This document shows, in pieces, positions 8,488 to 18,700 of a DNA stretch of 64,000 nt. Source of the stretch: Aquitalea palustris (GTDB lineage Bacteria > Pseudomonadota > Gammaproteobacteria > Burkholderiales > Chromobacteriaceae); the NCBI RefSeq assembly GCF_003693445.1, contig NZ_RFAR01000026.1, positions 1 to 64,000 of the forward strand, in the 5' to 3' direction. The notes beneath the pieces are model-generated. The model searched no databases. It was given only the letters and a program-made list of their open reading frames with translations, and was not told the DNA's origin. Within the stretch, counting starts at the first letter, position 1; each line of letters starts with the position of its first letter. Made by a program: the position numbers and the translations under genes.

Positions 8488-10890
8488 TCAATCCCTCACC
8501 GCCACCCGAGTTGCCCCACCGTGCTGGGTCGCCCTGGGCCTGCACCGAAGCTTGACGGCCCCCTTGGAAAACGACTCATCCGTCGCCTTGCTTGACCACA
8601 CGTAGGCCTCTCCGGCTTTCAGCAGGGCCATGCGCTCTGGCGTCAGGTTGCCGAGTGCGGCGTTGGCCTTCTGGATGTGCTTCAACCAAGCAGGCGAGTT
8701 GAACTTGTGCATGATGATCTGGCTGGACAGCTCGATCAGGCTGACAGGCACAGATGGCGGGTCTTGGCTTGCGACCATGATGCTGACCCCTTTGTGCCGC
8801 ATCTCTCGGACCACTTCGATGAGCCCGGCAACCAGGTCGGGACTCTCGATGTATTTGTGTGCCTCATCGAACACCACCAGCTTGTTGAAGCTGCGCCCAT
8901 CGATGCGCGCATCAGCGAACAACTGCAAGAGCACGACGAACAGTCCGAGGGCTTCGTCCTTCTCAATGAATTCGTCCCGCAGGTCCACGATGATCAGTCG
9001 GCCTGGCCTCACCACCTCAGTGAGCGAGGTTCCGTCGTTGATGTACTCAGCGGCCAGGTCGAGGCGCATCCGAGCCAGCTCCTTGAGGTGATCGGGAACC
9101 GACGATGCATCGATGCCTGCACGCAAGCCCTCAAGGGTGATGTCGTCGCGCATCGCCTTCATGATGCGCATGATCTGACGGATGTACGTGGCTTGATTGC
9201 CTACGGCGCCCATCAAAAATTTCCAGTGCGAAGCCTTCAGCTCTGAAGCCGAGAACTGCAACGGACGTACTTCGATGTCGGGATACTCGGTCTGACGCTC
9301 TTCGATCTTGTCGGCTGGTACGAGAAGCAAGACATCTGCGAGTGCCCTCGGCTCCGCGCCATACACTTCCTTCAGCGCGCGAACCTGATCTTCCACCGAG
9401 TTCGCTCCCACCATCGACGTGAACTCGGGCTTGTAGTCCATCGTCGGGCTGTAGTGGAAGATCACCGTGGACAGCGGCTCAGGCAGGCAGTTGATACCAG
9501 GGATCTGCAGCGAAGCCATCTCTGCCACGCTGCCCAAGGTGTAGCTCTTGCCGCCGCCCTGAACGCCGAACAGGCTGATGGTGTGGGTCTGATTGAGGTC
9601 AAGTGCCACCTTGCGTCCAGACACTTCACCAATCAGGCCGTACTGCGGTGTTACTCCCGTGGCACCGAGCATGATGTCGTAAGCCACGCGGCTATCGGTA
9701 GCCTCGCCATCTTGAGTCTGCGGCCGTGTAACGGTCGCACCCTGGGGAGCCTCCTTCTTCGCAACAAGAACCGACGCAGGCGCCTGTTCCGCCGTCGCAG
9801 TCGCATCCGCACTCGGCTCGTCTACTGGCAGTGGTGGCTTGTCAGTGCTTGCAGCCTGTACGGTTTCAACTGGCAGAGGAGCCACCTGCGCCAAGGCGGC
9901 GGGTTCCGGCTCCCTCACGGGCACGCTGGAAACCACCTCATGCTGCGCGTACCTGACCCTCGGACTGTCGTCCCACGCGAGTGTTCGATCCCGTGGCGGG
10001 CTGAGGAAGGCTGCCGTTTCAAAAGTAGGAACGGCTGGCGCCAACTCCCTGCGACGAAGCAGTTCTTGCGTGACCTCTCGCGCTGTGTCAGCAGCGCGTA
10101 CGTACTGGACGCTGGCCACCGTTTCAGTGTCCGTCACAGCCGATTCCACCAACTGCCGGATCAAATCACTACCGATCCGATAGAACTCGATGCCGTTTTC
10201 ATGCTCGGCGGGCTCAGTACCTGGCTTGCTGAAGTCAAACACCACGGCACTTCGTGTGAACTGCAGGGTGTAAGGCCGCTCATCAAGGCGTCGCAGGAAG
10301 TAGTGAGCCTCTTCGGCGGCTTCAGGCAAGACCACGCCATACCGTTCGGAGCGGTCTAGGTAAAAGCCCAGCAGTGCAGCAAGATCGCGATTCTTGATGG
10401 GGCGGTCAGGCCGATCTACGTCAGCCATCTTGGGGTCGAAGTGATAGGCCAGGACGTGCTCGGACTGAGCGATCTGGTCAGCGATGGAGGCCTTCAACTG
10501 CGCGTAGGCAGCCACATCACCTACTTGGCTGTAGCATTTCACTTCGACCAGCCGACATGTCACCACACGGCTTGCTGGGTCGAGGTCGAACAGGGCAAGG
10601 TCAGTCCGACGGAAGCTGACTTCATCGCCCATTTCCTCAGCGCTTTGCTTCAACGCCTTGTACAACTCCAAGTGCGCATCCAACGGCACGACGACCTGGT
10701 TCTGGAAAACGCCTTGGTGTTCGAGGAACAAACGCGAGAGCGCCAAGCCCATCGCCTCGGCCCGCTGGGATGAAGAGGACAGTAGCTTCAAGGCCAACCG
10801 TCCGGACAACGATCGAAGCTGATCCAGCATCACCAAGGCATGTCGGCCCGTATTGGGCAGTCCGTACTCCCCCAAGATGGGAATCAGCAA
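8488..10890 (-). CDS. mad8: MADS ATP-binding protein Mad8, C-terminal part (HerA/DUF87-like ATPase)
   Basis: 800-residue frame opening at TTG 10890 with no good ribosome-binding site. It starts in the middle of what looks like a domain (LLIPILGEYGLPNTG). Residues 95-118 contain a PD-(D/E)xK-like pattern (RRTDLALF then RLVEVKCY; D97, E116, K118). Residues 283-400 are a Pro/Ala/Thr-rich linker. Residues 410-790 are a HerA-like ATPase with Walker A GVQGGGKSY at 442-450, Walker B-like KLVVFDEAHKY and a MVASQDP sensor segment. Together with the preceding frame (10901-14071) it makes about 1856 residues, and counting both as one gene gives exactly the eight genes expected of MADS. I read it as the second half of a frameshifted mad8. 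Confidence 0.82.
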   Translation of the reverse strand: MLIPILGEYGLPNTGRHALVMLDQLRSLSGRLALKLLSSSSQRAEAMGLALSRLFLEHQGVFQNQVVVPLDAHLELYKALKQSAEEMGDEVSFRRTDLALFDLDPASRVVTCRLVEVKCYSQVGDVAAYAQLKASIADQIAQSEHVLAYHFDPKMADVDRPDRPIKNRDLAALLGFYLDRSERYGVVLPEAAEEAHYFLRRLDERPYTLQFTRSAVVFDFSKPGTEPAEHENGIEFYRIGSDLIRQLVESAVTDTETVASVQYVRAADTAREVTQELLRRRELAPAVPTFETAAFLSPPRDRTLAWDDSPRVRYAQHEVVSSVPVREPEPAALAQVAPLPVETVQAASTDKPPLPVDEPSADATATAEQAPASVLVAKKEAPQGATVTRPQTQDGEATDSRVAYDIMLGATGVTPQYGLIGEVSGRKVALDLNQTHTISLFGVQGGGKSYTLGSVAEMASLQIPGINCLPEPLSTVIFHYSPTMDYKPEFTSMVGANSVEDQVRALKEVYGAEPRALADVLLLVPADKIEERQTEYPDIEVRPLQFSASELKASHWKFLMGAVGNQATYIRQIMRIMKAMRDDITLEGLRAGIDASSVPDHLKELARMRLDLAAEYINDGTSLTEVVRPGRLIIVDLRDEFIEKDEALGLFVVLLQLFADARIDGRSFNKLVVFDEAHKYIESPDLVAGLIEVVREMRHKGVSIMVASQDPPSVPVSLIELSSQIIMHKFNSPAWLKHIQKANAALGNLTPERMALLKAGEAYVWSSKATDESFSKGAVKLRCRPRATQHGGATRVAVRD

Positions 10891-10900
10891 CGACTCAAGC

Positions 10901-13900
10901 TCAGCAAACGGAGCGCGAGGTGATCGCCAATCGATGGCTCATGGCGCTCGCCATGTCGGGCGAGTGGTCGATCAGATAGTCTGGCCGTGTGGCATGCCGA
11001 CGATGGTCGAAGAACTCTATCCCCAAGTTCCGATCAATCGTAAGCACCCAATCACTGACCTCATGAACCTGATGGAGCATGGCACGCTCATCTGCGGACA
11101 GGCTCAGCGCAACAACAGGGCGCGCATGCGGCAGGTATTGACTGCGAGCAACTGTCGCCACTGCGACCGAGACAGCACGGGAAACGCCACCCATGAGGTC
11201 GGATAGCGCCTCTGCCCCCTCCAGCGGCTGCGCCGCGCCATGAAGCGGACGACGCAGCCAAGTGATGGACTGCTCGTCTTCCAGATAGTCCACCTCGAAG
11301 GGCTGAACCAGACCATGGACAAACGAAGAGTCGTCACTGTCCCGAACATCAACTGCTCGAATTTCCTCAGCAGGGAACAAGTCGAACAAGAAGGACAGAT
11401 GCGCCGCATGCAATTCCGGATCGTCACGGAACTCCTTGATCGCACGAATGGCCAATCGCAGCTTGGGGTGCAAATGACTGTTGGTCGGCGTCGAAAAAGC
11501 GTCTGCCTCCTTGGCGCTGGTTCCCGAGTCTGGCGACAAGAGTTCCAGCAACGCTTCCCCGGTCGAGGGTGCTGCAGGATCAAGCACGAAGAGCCGAATG
11601 TCGTAACGCAGATCGGCGAAATCAGGATGTCGCTGGAGTGCCAGCAGCACCTCGGCCATTGCACCTGCGCGCCCCGCGTTGAAGGCGTTGATCGTCAGCG
11701 TCTCCACATATGGGTGCTGGACCAGATAACGCTGCACGCGCGCGGCAAGATAAGCACTATCGATGGTTGCCCCGCCTATGGCTGGCTCTGGCAAGCCCAA
11801 GGCAGCACAAACCTCCCCGATCAGGCCACGAGGGTCCTTTTCATCGGTCGCCGCGTACAAGGACCAGAACGGGTTGATGTTGTCCACAGCCAGCGCTGTC
11901 CGCCCCAGCTCCTCACCGAAGGGAACAACCGGCGGAAATGCCGCTGGCGCAAGCTGCTTGATCACTGCGTCACGTGTCGGGATCACAAACTCTTTGTTGC
12001 TAGCTCGGCTCTGCTCCATCCAGGTCTGGCCGAGATGGCTCCATGCAACATGCCAGTTGGCACGCAGCGGATGCGTTGGCCCCAACAGCACAGCATCTCG
12101 TCGCCTGCCTTGGTAGTCCTCCAGCACGAGGGCCACTGAATCGATGGTGAGCGCATAGCGAAGCTCATCCATTGCTTGCCGCGCAACGGCCGTCTCTGTG
12201 GAGCTGGCACGTGCAAGCGCTGTGTCGATCCAAGCCAAGTAGGCGGACGCGTAGTTCTGAGCCGGCTCCTGAAGGGACAGAAGATCGCTGGCCTGCATGA
12301 TCAGCCGTTGGTCTCCCTTGAGCACTGCAGCGAAGAATGACTGCCGAGCCTCTCGGAATCGAGTGACCTCGTCCGAGACTGGCCACTTGAATGACGTCGT
12401 AGATCGGGTGGCAACACCCGAAGCGCTGATCGAAAGTCTCAAGCGGTTAAGACCTTCCGGGTCTTCAAGAAACGCGCGCTCCAGGTTCGCCAAAAGGCTG
12501 GACACCAAGACGTTCGCCTTACCCTCCTTGCCCAGGCGAATCTCCAAGGTTTCGCCGCTGGCCATGGCCTTGCTACTGCGCTCCACCCAGCCGCAGCCGG
12601 TCACAGTAACGGTTCCAGGATCGCGATCCTGAGTCACCGCCGCAAAACGTGCACGCAGCAATGCATGCATCAAGCTAGCCTCACGCGGGACCGCACGCTG
12701 CGGTGGTTCTACCTCGACCTCGTCGTCGGTGACCACGTAAAAGAGGTCACTTTCGTTGGGGCTGGCGTGCGTCTCAGCTGCATCCGTGTTGAACCGGATG
12801 GGATTGCCTTCTCCGTCCGCGAGCGGGATGCGATCACCGTCCTCGGTCTCTGCATACACCCGCACGTAGTGCCAGCCTTCCTCCCAGTCGATCTTGCCAA
12901 TCGACGAAAAAGCAATCGCGCCAGAGTCGGTTCCTTTGGTCCAGGCGGCCTTTCGTCTACGCAGGCCTGTCGGACCGTTGTCGCGCGACACAACCTCTGC
13001 CACAAACCGCGACAACCCTTCGACCTTGGACGGCACCGGGTCAACACGGAAAGAGACACTGAACTTCTTGAGGCCGGTTTTTGAGATGGGAAGCACCTTG
13101 TGGCCGATCAACTCAGCCAACCGGGGGTCTTCGTTGTCATCCTTCACCACGGGCAAGTCAGGCAGTGCGACATCGCCGATGTAGATGGCATCAGGGTTGA
13201 CTCCCCCGTCCTCGAACAACCATTTGTTGAACGCGAGTGGCCAATTCACGCGGTCACGAACGATGGCTTGCGTCCACTCCTTGGGATTGGAGACGCCGAT
13301 GCGGGAGAAGAACTCGCCAAGCTGCTTGCAGAACACAGGGTCGAGCAAGCCCAACTCAAGCGCGCGAACGCGCTCCGTCTTGGTAGACCAGGTCACGCGC
13401 TCAACGCACTCTCGGTTGCGCGCCACCCGCGCAGGTGCGCGCTCGGACTGTTGGAACAACTCAAAGTCCGGCACCAGAGCAAGTTCAAACAGCGCTGCCC
13501 CCATCGCATCCGGATCAAACTCATTGATCTGGCAGGTGAGCAGGTAACGAGCGACAGCAGCGTCATCAGCGTACCTCCACCGGCTGTCACGCCGCCGCAA
13601 CTCGCTCAAGCATGCCTCTACGGCCATCCGCAAATTGGCAGGAACTTGAGCCAGCAGCTGCCCATTCAGCTCCGCATACGCGCCATCGATCGAGACCTCT
13701 TCGAACGTCGCGACGCCAAAGGAATCTTCCGCTGAAGCACGCAGGTCATTCGGCACGAAGACCAGCAACGGGGGCCGAAGCTCATCGTTCGGTAGCGGAT
13801 TCCGCAGCTCAACGAGCTTGGTGCTGCTGACAGCCATGTCCGGAGCCATCGCTCGCAAGCCTTCGTCCGCCAGTACCACGACGTTCGCTGCCGGCACGGC

Positions 13901-14071
13901 AGCCCGCAGGCCGCCAGCCAAGCGGATCATCAGCTCTCGATCCAAGTCTGTGACCCGCATGCAATGCCCAAGCTCGCGAGCGGCAAGCAGCTGAGATAGC
14001 TTTGGAAGCAGGACCGATTCCAGCGCGGCGTTCAGTTCTTGATTGGTGAGTTCACGCAGTCCCTGACTCAT
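10901..14071 (-). CDS. mad8: MADS protein Mad8, N-terminal part (ends by frameshift)
   Basis: 1056-residue frame whose ATG (14071) overlaps the mad7 stop as ATGA. It is a large mostly alpha/beta protein with no recognisable enzyme motif, resembling the N-terminal regions of DptH-type restriction proteins. Near the end it reads DYLIDHSPDMASAMSHRLAI, then TSRSVC and TGA. If one base is skipped just before the stop, the frame continues as FAELESLLIPILGEYG into the downstream HerA-like frame. The tail before the stop therefore looks like ordinary mid-protein sequence rather than a natural C-terminus. Whether this is an inactivating 1-base insertion, a base-calling error or a programmed +1 shift cannot be told from the sequence. 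Confidence 0.82.
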   Translation of the reverse strand: MSQGLRELTNQELNAALESVLLPKLSQLLAARELGHCMRVTDLDRELMIRLAGGLRAAVPAANVVVLADEGLRAMAPDMAVSSTKLVELRNPLPNDELRPPLLVFVPNDLRASAEDSFGVATFEEVSIDGAYAELNGQLLAQVPANLRMAVEACLSELRRRDSRWRYADDAAVARYLLTCQINEFDPDAMGAALFELALVPDFELFQQSERAPARVARNRECVERVTWSTKTERVRALELGLLDPVFCKQLGEFFSRIGVSNPKEWTQAIVRDRVNWPLAFNKWLFEDGGVNPDAIYIGDVALPDLPVVKDDNEDPRLAELIGHKVLPISKTGLKKFSVSFRVDPVPSKVEGLSRFVAEVVSRDNGPTGLRRRKAAWTKGTDSGAIAFSSIGKIDWEEGWHYVRVYAETEDGDRIPLADGEGNPIRFNTDAAETHASPNESDLFYVVTDDEVEVEPPQRAVPREASLMHALLRARFAAVTQDRDPGTVTVTGCGWVERSSKAMASGETLEIRLGKEGKANVLVSSLLANLERAFLEDPEGLNRLRLSISASGVATRSTTSFKWPVSDEVTRFREARQSFFAAVLKGDQRLIMQASDLLSLQEPAQNYASAYLAWIDTALARASSTETAVARQAMDELRYALTIDSVALVLEDYQGRRRDAVLLGPTHPLRANWHVAWSHLGQTWMEQSRASNKEFVIPTRDAVIKQLAPAAFPPVVPFGEELGRTALAVDNINPFWSLYAATDEKDPRGLIGEVCAALGLPEPAIGGATIDSAYLAARVQRYLVQHPYVETLTINAFNAGRAGAMAEVLLALQRHPDFADLRYDIRLFVLDPAAPSTGEALLELLSPDSGTSAKEADAFSTPTNSHLHPKLRLAIRAIKEFRDDPELHAAHLSFLFDLFPAEEIRAVDVRDSDDSSFVHGLVQPFEVDYLEDEQSITWLRRPLHGAAQPLEGAEALSDLMGGVSRAVSVAVATVARSQYLPHARPVVALSLSADERAMLHQVHEVSDWVLTIDRNLGIEFFDHRRHATRPDYLIDHSPDMASAMSHRLAITSRSVC

Positions 14072-15741
14072 GCGCGTGCTCCTTCGTTTCGTTCTGCAAT
14101 CGTGTAGCGCGGCACCACGGTCTGGGTCACGTAGGCATCAGACAAATCTCGATAGAAGCCAATCTCACGGAGGCGTCCGGTGAATGCCTGCACATTGCTG
14201 CGCAGTGCCTTCCGTTCGTCGATGGTCGGAGCGCTGAACCCCTCACCGGGCGGCAGCTGATCGATGTAGAGCCCATAACGTTCACGCAAGAACGACAGCA
14301 AGTCGTCGATCCGCATCTCGCCGGTGAAGTAGCCCTGGTCCCCACCGGGTCGCAACACCGCGATCTGCAGCAACACTTCCAGCAGGCGACTCTCCAGCGC
14401 AAATCGCCGAGGTGCGTTCCGCGCGCGGGTCTGCGCAAGCAGCGCCCCCGACTTGTTCTTCAACATCGTCGCGTCCAACGACTCGATGATGTACTTCCGA
14501 TGGAAGGCACCACGCAGAGCCACCAGAATCTCGATGTAGGTCTCGAAGTCCGAGAGACCCATTTTTGTGATGGCCTCGACCTCTGCGTCAAGGCCTGCAT
14601 CGCCCTCAGACAAGGATTCCAGCAGGCCGGCCAGTCGCTCACCAAAGAACTTGTCTCGCTCTTCCGCGAATGGATCCCCTTGCAGACCGTAGAGTTCGCC
14701 GACCGAGAACACGGAATTCAAGGGACGGATCAGTTTCCCTCTCCGAACGAGGTGCTCAGAAAACTCGTCAAGCTTCTTGGCGACGAAGTACGCTCGCACA
14801 AAGCTAGGGATGCGCCGGTAATAGCCATCTGCGCTGCGCTCTGCCAGCGCTGCGGTAGAAGACTCTGCGCTCCCTGATAGATCAACGAACAGGCCAAGCT
14901 TGTAGGGGCAGTCACCCTGAGGCTCGCGTTGCTCTCGGGGCTTCATAGGGCATGCCGATTCAGCGCACAGCGAGTTGGCTCCCTCCAGCTTCTGCCAGGC
15001 AGGCAGCAGCTTGAGCAAGCGAAGGTGATACAGCGCCAAGTGAAACGACAACAGCACCTTCAGGTACTCCACCATCACCGAGCGCGGCATGAAAGGCTTG
15101 TAGAACAGCAATCGCTGAATATCCTCGGCCATCAAATCGGCTGAGCCGATGCACACAGGCGCAAACCGATCTCCGCCCGCGCGCGTGTCCGCCGTGTCCT
15201 TCCTCTGCGATAGAAAGTGCAGCAGCGTCGCTGTCTCAATGTCTGTCAGCGCCTTGTCGTTCAACTCTCTTGTGAGCTTGTCGAACCCGTCGAAGAAGAA
15301 GCCTTTGAGATGCTCGATCGCCTTGTGGCCGGCGAGGTGGCGCGCGTGGTGCAGCATCTGGTAAAGATGCTGTGCAGCCCCGTAGTCACGCGAGTGCTTC
15401 GGGTTGCGAAAACGATAGGTATAGCCGTGCAGCGGTCGCGGCCCTGCCACGGCAGCGTTTTTCTTGCCTCGGTTCACGATGTCCATCAGGTGGGTTTCAA
15501 CCCAGCGCTCCACCATGTCTCGGTGCTGGGTGAAGCCCAAGAACTTGTCGCTGGCATCGAGGATGTCATCAACGAACTTGTCCACGGTCAGCTCGCGCTT
15601 GTCGCGGAAAACGCTCGGATAGCCCCCATGCTCCAGCCGCTCGAACAAGCCGGTGAGCACCCGATCCATCTCGATGGTCTTGAAGTCGAGATAGCTGATC
15701 TTCGGGAGTCGGAACTCCCTGTCCTTCTTCTGCAATGCCAT
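14068..15741 (-). CDS. mad7: MADS protein Mad7
   Basis: 557-residue protein, seventh gene in the MADS order, with no known catalytic motif. It is strongly helical. The N-terminal third has FRNPKHSRDYGAAQHLYQML, and the middle holds a cysteine group (LCAESACPMK, then GDCPYKLGLF) that may bind metal. The C-terminus ends in a region that could be a small winged-helix fold (MRIDDLLSFLRERYGLYIDQ). Placed between a DptF-like ATPase half (Mad6) and a DptH-like protein (Mad8), it occupies the position of DptG in phosphorothioate-dependent restriction loci. That is positional analogy, not demonstrated homology. The start overlaps the mad6 stop as TGATG, and the stop overlaps the mad8 start as ATGA. 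Confidence 0.82.
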   Translation of the reverse strand: MALQKKDREFRLPKISYLDFKTIEMDRVLTGLFERLEHGGYPSVFRDKRELTVDKFVDDILDASDKFLGFTQHRDMVERWVETHLMDIVNRGKKNAAVAGPRPLHGYTYRFRNPKHSRDYGAAQHLYQMLHHARHLAGHKAIEHLKGFFFDGFDKLTRELNDKALTDIETATLLHFLSQRKDTADTRAGGDRFAPVCIGSADLMAEDIQRLLFYKPFMPRSVMVEYLKVLLSFHLALYHLRLLKLLPAWQKLEGANSLCAESACPMKPREQREPQGDCPYKLGLFVDLSGSAESSTAALAERSADGYYRRIPSFVRAYFVAKKLDEFSEHLVRRGKLIRPLNSVFSVGELYGLQGDPFAEERDKFFGERLAGLLESLSEGDAGLDAEVEAITKMGLSDFETYIEILVALRGAFHRKYIIESLDATMLKNKSGALLAQTRARNAPRRFALESRLLEVLLQIAVLRPGGDQGYFTGEMRIDDLLSFLRERYGLYIDQLPPGEGFSAPTIDERKALRSNVQAFTGRLREIGFYRDLSDAYVTQTVVPRYTIAERNEGARA

Positions 15742-18700
15742 CAGTTCCCCCTGGCGCCGCTCTCTGCGGCTTCTTCTTGGCGAGCGCCCTTCACCGGACC
15801 GTGCAGCAAACGCATCTCCACCCGACCATCGTCATGGCGGGCCAAGCGGTAGAAGTCGTGCCCCGTGGTGGTCAGCAGGATTTCGCGGTAAGGCTGAGCG
15901 TTGAGACTGTTCTTGAACACGCTAAGGCAGAGGTAGAAACCCTGCATCTCTTCAACGCTTGGCCGATAGCCTTCATTCAGCCGCACCAGCATCTCGAACA
16001 CGTCGAGGTTGATGATCAGCTCGCTGCTGATGGCGCCTGCGCCTTGGCCTTGATACTTCAGCAGCAGGCCGGTCGGCAGGTGTTCAACGAAGCGCGCCTT
16101 GGCCGCAAAGTCCTGTACCTGCAGCCCAAAGCCCTCCACAGGGAAGAGCCGATAGCTCCGAACCGTACCGTGTTCGACCTGCCGCAACTGCAAAGCCAGG
16201 CTGGCTCCAAGACGCTCCGGTCGCTGCAGCCCCTCGCCTCGGTTGATGGCATGCAAGATTTCGCTCGTGAGTTCGTCGATGGGCATTTCGCCTCGAACGA
16301 TCTCCACCATGCGTTTGGCGGAGCGATAGGGCAGCATCTTTTCCCAGCTGGCGTCACGCCGCTCAAAGAAGTGCTTGCGGCGTGCCATGGCCACGTACTC
16401 GCGATGCTTCCGCGCCCGGTGGCGAACTGACGAGTCAGACACGCCACGCGGCAGATCGCCGAACAGTCGCTTCAACACCTCAAAGTCAAACTGCCCTCGG
16501 CGCTCGAAGCGGAACAGGGCGCGGTCATCCGGCTGAACAAAGTCCAGACCTCGGTCGAAGCGGGGGTCCTCCTGCTTGCCAACATCTAGATCGCTCAGCA
16601 GCGTCAGCAGCCGGTCCGAGGTGGCTTGCCCGCCACCCATCCAGCTGTTGAAGTAGAAGCTGCGCGCCACGTCATCGTGCTTACCTGAGGCGTAGAGCGC
16701 ATGAATCTCGCCACAGTCGCGGTTGCCAATCAGCATGAACGACAGTGCTGAACGCAGGTCGCGCATCGTGATGTGCAAGCGCCCGCGCAAGTGAGCCATC
16801 GTGTAAAGCGTCTTGAGGCGTTCCAACAAACGCGGCCCGGCAATCTCATCCTGGAAACTGCGCGCGTTGTGCAAGGCGTAGCAACTGTCTTTCAAGTCAC
16901 ACTGCGCACAAGCAGCCCAGTTCTCCGGGCGGACAATGCTTCGCAGCGTGCGCTCCAAAATCGAACCGGCCTCAGCATTGCTCGCGTCATCGGCCACAAC
17001 GCTGCGCAGATTCAGATTCACCACTGCCACGCCAGATTCCGCTTCCCCAGTGGCGAATGCACGCCGAACCAGGGCCGTGAGCGCCGGGAAATCTCGTTCA
17101 TGCGCAGCGAGGAAGTCCACCAAGCGACCTTCGTTGATCGCAATCAGTCGTGTCTCCTGGGGCCTCCAGGAGGCTGCATCGTTGCCCTTGAACGGGGCCA
17201 GGAAGTCCAGCAACACCTGGTTGTTGTCCTTGTTGCCCTCGTCTTGGCTGCCGTCGTAGTTGATCAGGTAGCGCGTGCCGTCCAAGCTCAGCTCGCTGCC
17301 GTTTGCCAAACCACGATTGACGGCCCCGCCGCGCGCTTCGACCTCTTTCTCCAGCCGTTGCAAGAAGGCGGTCTTGCCATCACCAGCGTTGCCAGAGATC
17401 AGCACAAGCCGGAACTCCCCCTGCAGCACAGCAGGCAACAGAGCATGGTCCAGCGCAGTGTCCACATAGGCTGAGAACCCAAGCGCGTCCATGCCCCGCG
17501 TACCCGCGTTACTGCGCCGGCTTTGGCTGTAGAGCGTCAGCAGGTGTGATACGAACGCATTGGTGTTGGGCGCCGATTCAGCCAGGGCGGGTTGCCCGCT
17601 GCTCACCGCCGTCACCATGGCGGCCAGGCTGACCGTCTGCACTCGACGTGCATGGCGAACCTCTGCCAGCGCATCGCGGAAATCGACGGCCGTGTGGAAG
17701 CGCTCTGCCCTGCGCGGAGCAATGGCCTTGAGCACCACGTTCACCAGCTCCGGTGCCAAGTCGGCGAAGCCCGACAGTTCGCGAGGGTCCGGCGCAGGCT
17801 TGTTGATGGGCGGCTCTGTGGTGTCCCACGGGTACCGGGCGGTCAATGCCTCGTACAAAGTCAGACCCAGCGCATACAGATCGCGGTCTGCGCGCTCGCC
17901 GTTGTGCGGAATGACCTCTGGGTCAAAGTCCGGCGGCAGATAGCGCCGCGAACCACCGCCGCGCGACTCCTTGTCATCGGCCCGCACCGACACATTGAAG
18001 TCGATGATCTTGGCGCCCTTCTGCGTCCACAAAAGATTGCGCGGTTTGATGTCGCAGTGATGGAAGCCCTGCGCATGCAGATGCACCAGACCCTCAATCA
18101 CCTGCTTGCCCAGCTCCAGCGCATCTTCAGGGGACAGCAGGCGGTCGTGGATCATGTCGCCAACATCGGCCCCTTCCACGTACTCAAACACCAGAAACGG
18201 GATGTCTCGCCCTGGAATCACATCCGCATCCAGCACACGCACCACATGGGGGTGCTCGGGGATGTGCACCAGGTGGCGGTACTCCTTCTTCAGGCGCTCC
18301 AAGGTCGAGTGCCGGTCACTGACGATGAGCTTCACCGTACGCGCCACATCACCCAAGGTGTCGATCACCTTGTAGACCACCCCGAAGCTGCCGCGCCCGA
18401 GCTTCTTCTCCACGATGAACTTGTGGGTCAGGCGATGGCCTGCAGCCAAGTTCAGGTAATCGGTCTGGGCATCATCAATTTCCAAGACCTCAGGCTTCGG
18501 TGCCTCTGCAGCTTGGCTGGCAGCTTGCGCTACGGGTTGCAGCAAAGCATTCAATGCGGCCAGCGCGGCCGATGCGGTCAGCCGCTGGTGCTCATCAAAA
18601 GCGCACAAGCTTTGCAGCCAAGCATCAAAGGCCTGGTTCAATTCCGGCCGCAGTGCCGAGGGCTTGCTGAGGAACTCCCCGGCCCGATCCCACACCGTGG

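Noticed and set aside
10880-10930. Programmed frameshift as the preferred explanation for split mad8
   Set aside because: No clear slippery run of the RF2 or poly-A/T type is seen at the TGA, so a mutation or sequence error is at least as likely; left open rather than claimed.
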